A stretch of DNA of 11,288 nucleotides from Methylovulum sp. (GTDB lineage Bacteria; Pseudomonadota; Gammaproteobacteria; Methylococcales; Methylomonadaceae), in contig SCST01000538.1 in assembly GCA_004299465.1 (NCBI GenBank), positions 1 to 11,288 on the forward strand. Reading direction: 5' to 3'. A program made the position numbers and the translations under genes. Shown here in pieces: positions 8,601 through 11,288 of the stretch (position 1 is the stretch's first letter; every line of letters starts with the position of its first letter). Below the pieces are notes generated by a model. The model searched no databases. It saw only the letters and a list, made by a program, of their open reading frames with translations, and was not told where the DNA came from.

Positions 8601-8969
8601 GGAAGTGTGATTGATGACCAGTTCAGTGATAATTTTGAGGCCGCGGCGGTGTGCTTCCTTTACGAACAGTTTGAAATCGGCCATGGTGCCGTATTCGGGA
8701 TGGACGTTGCGATAGTCAGCAATGTCATAACCGTCATCACGCATTGGAGAAGGATAGAAGGGCAGTAACCAAAGCGTGTTTACGCCCAAGTCCTGGATAT
8801 AATCGAGCTTCTGGATTAACCCGGGGAAATCCCCACTGCCATTATTATCGCTGTCATAAAAAGCTTTGATGTGCAGCTCGTAAATGACGGCATCTTTATA
8901 CCAAAGCGGGTCTTCCATCCATTGTGCGTTGCCCACCTGTAGTTTTTTTATTTCGCTGGTCTCGTTCAT
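5649..8969 (-). CDS. treS: Trehalose synthase-maltokinase fusion (TreS-Mak/Pep2), 1106 aa
   Basis: Two-domain cytoplasmic enzyme. Residues ~20-560 are a GH13 trehalose synthase that isomerises maltose and trehalose: DPLWYKDAVIYELHIKAF opens the domain, region I is ELVINHTSDQHPWF (116-129), GVDGMRLDAIPYL carries nucleophile D219, FLAEVNQWPED has acid/base E261, and FLRNHDEL has D327. Residues ~575-1106 are a maltokinase related to aminoglycoside phosphotransferases, which makes maltose-1-phosphate from maltose and ATP. Visible there are the N-lobe segment SNTNVVLAEQYFLKGYRHLE with K773, the catalytic loop RYHGDYHLGNVLL with D965, metal-binding DFKGDP (982-987), SPLRDVADMLRSFNYAA, and the family-typical end EKALYDVRNEIEKRPDW. 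The usual motif is DFEGEP, so this copy is atypical. Maltose-1-phosphate normally feeds GlgE, which is not in the window. An ATG 11 codons upstream (9000-9002) lacks a ribosome site; the ATG at 8967-8969 has AAGAGA just ahead and is preferred. Confidence 0.95.
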   Translation of the reverse strand: MNETSEIKKLQVGNAQWMEDPLWYKDAVIYELHIKAFYDSDNNGSGDFPGLIQKLDYIQDLGVNTLWLLPFYPSPMRDDGYDIADYRNVHPEYGTMADFKLFVKEAHRRGLKIITELVINHTSDQHPWFQAARRAPAGSSKRDFYVWSDSNQKFPETRIIFKDAERSNWTWDEEAHAYYWHRFFHHQPDLNFNNPMVVKAVIKLMRFWLDLGVDGMRLDAIPYLCVREGTQNENLPGTHAVIKQMRAVLDAHYPHCVFLAEVNQWPEDVRDYFSNGDECHMAYHFPLMPRMYMAIAQEDRHPIVDIMRQTPNIPDSCQWAVFLRNHDELTLEMVTDKERDYMYQMYVVDPRARVNVGIRRRLAPLMDNEIDKIKLMNSMLLSMPGSPCLYYGDEIGMGDNFFLGDRNGVRTPMQWSPDRNAGFSRADPQRLYLPPIMDPVYGFGSVNVEAQQRERGSLLNWMQRVLALRKNHQAFGRGKLVFLHPRNRKILAYFRLYQDDIILCVANLSRAAQAVELDLSAYKGCVPVELMGRASFPPIGELPYLLTLPGHNHYWFRLASGEEIPAWHEEHLLPEELPTLVLFDGWNSFFNDRVVPSRITIAEKVRNQLEEEALPHFVAAQHWSGAKDVVLRRVVIKDYAEWGCDGKKWLVALCGVEADLGEPYFCFLPLALAWENGDEKHLRAMLSTTVAKVRQQAQIGILADAFADESFCHALEEAIRSRETLTCATGTIRFSPTDAFVSLSKASANLSIRSLGIQGSNTNVVLAEQYFLKGYRHLEIGMHPEFEIGRFLTEVVKFPNTAPVFGVVEYEDCGGRKMTLALLQGYVRNQGNCWNYTLDYLGRFLEECRTAGEPPKPAGQTHAAYLVLVRTLGQRTGELHNALGKITGDSAFDPEPVNDVDLSNWIQHGQAEAQTTLDLLKSRETGLAVSVLAQTLLAQRITLSERLQACISGQFKTVKTRYHGDYHLGNVLLTQNDFVITDFKGDPTSPFVERHHKHSPLRDVADMLRSFNYAAHTALAHAGAEQPKDMGKFEPFVGDWEAEAGRVFLAAYTEAVGNSVLTSDAPLLDLFILEKALYDVRNEIEKRPDWAVIPLRCIMSRLSAAI

Positions 8970-8972
8970 AGT

Positions 8973-8978
8973 TCTCTT
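8973..8978 (-). promoter_or_regulatory. Weak ribosome binding site deciding the treS start
   Basis: AAGAGA on the minus strand ends three bases before the ATG at 8967-8969. It is weak, but the upstream in-frame ATG at 9000-9002 is preceded by GTTTACCGA with no purine-rich site, so the shorter form is chosen. Confidence 0.45.
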
Positions 8979-9313
8979 GTGCAGAAAGCTGTCTAAGCGC
9001 ATTCGGTAAACACGCGTCGGCGGAATTTAAAAATAGGCGTAAACATTACCGGGATGCGCCTTCTACTCAAGCGAAATCCTATGAAATTTGGGCTACCAAC
9101 TTGAGACGGGACAGTTATCAAAAACAAAAGGTTATGGATAGCACGCTTATTCTCCCTTTGTTCTGCGGAATATTCGTGCCGGCAAGATAAATCAGATTAT
9201 TTTCCAGGTGATACTTGGATGCCATGTTGTCGCCGTGTGCTGAACTTTTTGGATAACTTCGGTTGTGGCAGGCTTGTAACCTTCTATGGCTTGCGTGGTT
9301 TGAATGGTTTTTT

Positions 9314-9332
9314 GTAATTATTCAGCCTCCTT
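9314..9332 (+). repeat. Solo terminal-repeat-like sequence (possible insertion relic)
   Basis: The first 14 bases, GTAATTATTCAGCC, match the right terminal repeat of the element at 2-142 (read as GTAACTATTCAGCC on its strand) at 13 of 14 positions, and similarity fades after that. No matching inverse end was found between here and 9418. It may be a remnant of an element of the same family, or a coincidence. Confidence 0.35.
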
Positions 9333-9349
9333 AAATAATAAAGAGAGGG

Positions 9350-9371
9350 CGTCATCTCGGCAGGGATGACG
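9350..9371 (-). terminator. Probable terminator of the carbamoyltransferase gene
   Basis: CGTCATC at 9350-9356 pairs with GATGACG at 9365-9371 around an eight-base loop. On the minus strand the stem lies 47 bases past the carbamoyltransferase stop and is followed by a pyrimidine-rich, T-containing run (CCCTCTCTTTATTATTT). The seven-base stem and interrupted T tract make it a modest intrinsic terminator. It would separate the carbamoyltransferase transcript from treS. Confidence 0.4.
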
Positions 9372-9418
9372 ACTTAATGTCACTCTTTCATCGTTGAGCG
9401 CTATCGTTGTCTCTGCTA

Positions 9419-11288
9419 TCACGGTTTTAAAATGATAAACCGCGACGACCATAACTCGGACATGCCATGACACACCGACGCCTGCTGTTTCGGCGTCAAA
9501 CCTAGCTTATGCAGCAAATCGTCAAGGCTAACCTCAGCATCGGCCCAAGTCAGCACATCGTAGACAAGGCCGGAAATATCGTGCCGGCTGCCACCGTCAT
9601 AGTTCCATTCCAGATAACATTGCGCGCTGCGTTTTGCACTGTCCCGCCAGCAATCTTCCTTGACCAGGCGCGCCGCTTTCGGCAACGCCGGTTTCAGTGT
9701 CCTCAATTCGCGCCCGTCCCATTGCCGCTTGCTGAGCAGGTAATCGCCGACCACCAGGTAATCCAGGCCGGATGTTAAATAGCACACGACCGCATCGTCA
9801 ACGCTGTCGACGATCGGCTCGGCATGGTTATTAAACGACGTGTTCAGCAATATCGGGACGCCTGTCTTGGCCCGGAACGCATCGATCAGCGCCCAATAGC
9901 GCGGATTATGCTCGCGGCTGACCGTTTGCAGGCGGGCGCTGCCGTCAACATGGGTGATCGCGGCCAGCAGGGCGCGTTTTTCTTCCTTGACGGGCAGCAC
10001 GAACGACATAAACGGGAAATGCCGTTCATCATTCGGGACTTCAAAAAAATCCTGCAAATATTCTTCCTGTATCGACGGGGCGAAGGGGCGATAGCTTTCC
10101 CGCATCTTGATCATCGCATTAATCGTTTCCTTGTGGCTAGCCAAACGCGGGTCGGCGATGATGCTGCGATTGCCCAAGGCCCTGGGCCCGAATTCGGAGC
10201 GGCCCTGCACCCAGCCGATCACTTTGCCGGCGCTGATCAAAGCGCTGGTTTGTTCGGCCACATCGCTCATTTCGCTGATGTCCGCGAAAGCGCTCCATTT
10301 CGCCAAGGCCTGTTGCAGCGGCGCACCTTCAGGCACGGCGCTGCCCCAGTAGGCATGCGGAACGCGCCGGAACGGCAGTTGCGGCTGCAAACGATGCGCG
10401 GTATAGATCGCCGCGCCGTAAGCACAGCCGGAGTCGGCGGCGAAAGACGGCACGAAAACCTGCCGAAACAACCCGCTTTGCAGGATCTTGCCGTTCATGC
10501 TGCTATTCTGCCCCACCCCGCCCGCTATCGCTAACTGCTGATGGCCGGTCACTTCTTGAAAATGCCGCAAGATGTGCATGACGATGGTTTCCAGCGCCTG
10601 TTGCAGCGCGGCGGCGATATCCTTGTGCACCTGCGCGAACGGCTCGCCTTTTTGCCGCGGCATCAGGTCTTCGTACAGGCTGACGATACCCTCCTTGTGC
10701 AACGTATAATCGCCGTCCGGCAACAGGCTGTAGAAACCGGCGAATTTTTCGGCGAAGCGCTCCGGGTCGCCGTAGGGCGCCAAGCCCATGACCTTGTACT
10801 CATCGAATATCTGGTAGCCCAGGAAACGGATCACCTCCAGGTAGAAAAAACCCAGCGATTCATTCACCGGCTTGGTCATCAGGACATTGAAGTCATTGCC
10901 CCGCACATCGACGACAGTGCCGGAAACATTATCGCCGGAACCGTCTATCGTCAGCACCAGGCTTTGCGGGTAGCCCGACAGATAATAAGCGGTCGCGGCA
11001 TGGGCCAGGTGATGGTTGACGAAACTGAATATTTCCCGCGGCAGTTCCACGCCGAACTCGCGCCGAAACAAGTATTGGTAGACCGCCCGCGCATCCTGCA
11101 AATCGCCGAGAGCCGGTTTTACCAGACGCAATTGTTTAAGCGATTCGTTCAGAAACGGCTCGCTGACATAAACGGCTATCTGATCCAGTTGATGCCATTC
11201 AACACCGGCTTGCTCTAAACAAAAAAGCACGGCGGAATGCCAGATTTTATTCGTGTGTTTAATGCGGTTAAAGCGCTCTTCCTCGATG
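9419..11288 (-). CDS. O-carbamoyltransferase, NodU/CmcH/TobZ family (5' end outside the window)
   Basis: Family enzymes make carbamoyladenylate from carbamoyl phosphate and ATP in a Kae1/TsaD-like domain and transfer the carbamoyl group to a hydroxyl of a sugar or natural product. The frame is open to the right edge, giving 622 visible residues. It enters with IEEERFNRIKH, a motif usually a few dozen residues from the family N-terminus, so only a short part is missing; the GTG at 11228-11230 is internal. The metal-binding HHLAHA (10997-11014), LTIDGSGDNVSGTVVDV and IAGGVGQNSSMNGKIL mark the Kae1-like domain. WVQGRSEFGPRALGNRSI, RESYRPFAPS, VDGSARLQTV and ILLNTSFNNHAEPIV mark the C-terminal domain. 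About 90 further residues follow the usual end near DYLLSKRQ. These look helical and end in a compact ISGLVYDVLTWADAEVSLDDL-type segment resembling a small winged-helix or PqqD-like fold. The substrate cannot be told from the sequence, and the partner genes presumably lie to the right. Confidence 0.93.
   Translation of the reverse strand, partial: IEEERFNRIKHTNKIWHSAVLFCLEQAGVEWHQLDQIAVYVSEPFLNESLKQLRLVKPALGDLQDARAVYQYLFRREFGVELPREIFSFVNHHLAHAATAYYLSGYPQSLVLTIDGSGDNVSGTVVDVRGNDFNVLMTKPVNESLGFFYLEVIRFLGYQIFDEYKVMGLAPYGDPERFAEKFAGFYSLLPDGDYTLHKEGIVSLYEDLMPRQKGEPFAQVHKDIAAALQQALETIVMHILRHFQEVTGHQQLAIAGGVGQNSSMNGKILQSGLFRQVFVPSFAADSGCAYGAAIYTAHRLQPQLPFRRVPHAYWGSAVPEGAPLQQALAKWSAFADISEMSDVAEQTSALISAGKVIGWVQGRSEFGPRALGNRSIIADPRLASHKETINAMIKMRESYRPFAPSIQEEYLQDFFEVPNDERHFPFMSFVLPVKEEKRALLAAITHVDGSARLQTVSREHNPRYWALIDAFRAKTGVPILLNTSFNNHAEPIVDSVDDAVVCYLTSGLDYLVVGDYLLSKRQWDGRELRTLKPALPKAARLVKEDCWRDSAKRSAQCYLEWNYDGGSRHDISGLVYDVLTWADAEVSLDDLLHKLGLTPKQQASVCHGMSELWSSRFIILKP

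Larger units (their letters stand above)
8970..9418. other. 449-base intergenic region between the carbamoyltransferase gene and treS
   Basis: This stretch is visibly richer in AT than its neighbours and holds no convincing gene. The longest item I examined is a 35-codon minus-strand reading frame beginning with the ATG at 9222-9224, which has no ribosome site and no recognisable sequence. The promoter of treS is expected here. The best candidate I can offer is TTGAGT (9065-9070, minus strand) and TAATGT (9043-9048) with a 16-base spacer, a poor match to sigma-70. The region also contains a hairpin near the carbamoyltransferase end and a sequence resembling a transposon end, both listed separately. 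Confidence 0.5.

Noticed and set aside
9000..9002. Upstream ATG adding 11 residues (MRLDSFLHKRT) to TreS-Mak
   Set aside because: No ribosome site ahead of it, and the family N-terminus fits the later ATG at 8967-8969.
9117..9224. A 35-codon minus-strand reading frame (MASKYHLENN...) upstream of treS
   Set aside because: No ribosome site, AT-rich intergenic composition and no resemblance to a known small protein.
9824..11218. Two long plus-strand reading frames (236 and 225 codons) opposite the carbamoyltransferase
   Set aside because: They lie wholly antisense to a clearly conserved protein and look like low-complexity reverse translation. Codon bias of the real gene explains their length.
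1..11288. CRISPR arrays, tRNA or rRNA genes, defence systems
   Set aside because: I found no regularly spaced repeats, no cloverleaf-like sequence and no defence-type protein.

Overview
The window looks like chromosomal DNA from a Gram-negative bacterium, probably a beta- or gammaproteobacterium. This rests on protein flavour, moderate GC and the style of the intergenic repeats; no rRNA or other marker is present, so the assignment is tentative. All four real genes lie on the minus strand and read from right to left: a carbamoyltransferase cut by the right edge (9419-11288), then treS-mak (5649-8969), glgX (3303-5420) and treY (186-3242). I see no tRNA, rRNA, CRISPR array, intact transposase or prophage gene.

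The left nine kilobases form an alpha-glucan/trehalose module. TreS fused to a maltokinase interconverts maltose and trehalose and phosphorylates maltose. GlgX removes alpha-1,6 branches from glycogen. TreY turns the reducing end of the released linear maltodextrins into a trehalosyl end. TreZ, which would free trehalose from the TreY product, and GlgE, which would use maltose-1-phosphate, are both absent from the window. If they exist they are encoded elsewhere. The glgX-treY gap is 60 bases and the treS-glgX gap is 228 bases.

The right 1.9 kb encodes most of a NodU/CmcH/TobZ-type O-carbamoyltransferase with an extra C-terminal domain. By eye it is richer in GC than the trehalose genes. A 449-base AT-richer intergenic stretch with a hairpin separates it from treS, so it is probably a different transcription unit and possibly the end of an unrelated biosynthetic cluster.

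The gaps hold repeat structures. A roughly 136-bp MITE-like element with terminal inverted repeats and a 9-bp direct repeat sits between treS and glgX, and its direct repeat contains the treS stop codon. A second inverted-repeat element of about 141 bp lies just downstream of treY. A lone sequence resembling an end of that second element lies upstream of treS. The genes themselves are recognisable families. The points most worth a second look are these mobile-like repeats, the altered kinase motif in the maltokinase half of TreS, and the tail of the carbamoyltransferase. I did not find a convincing new biological system.
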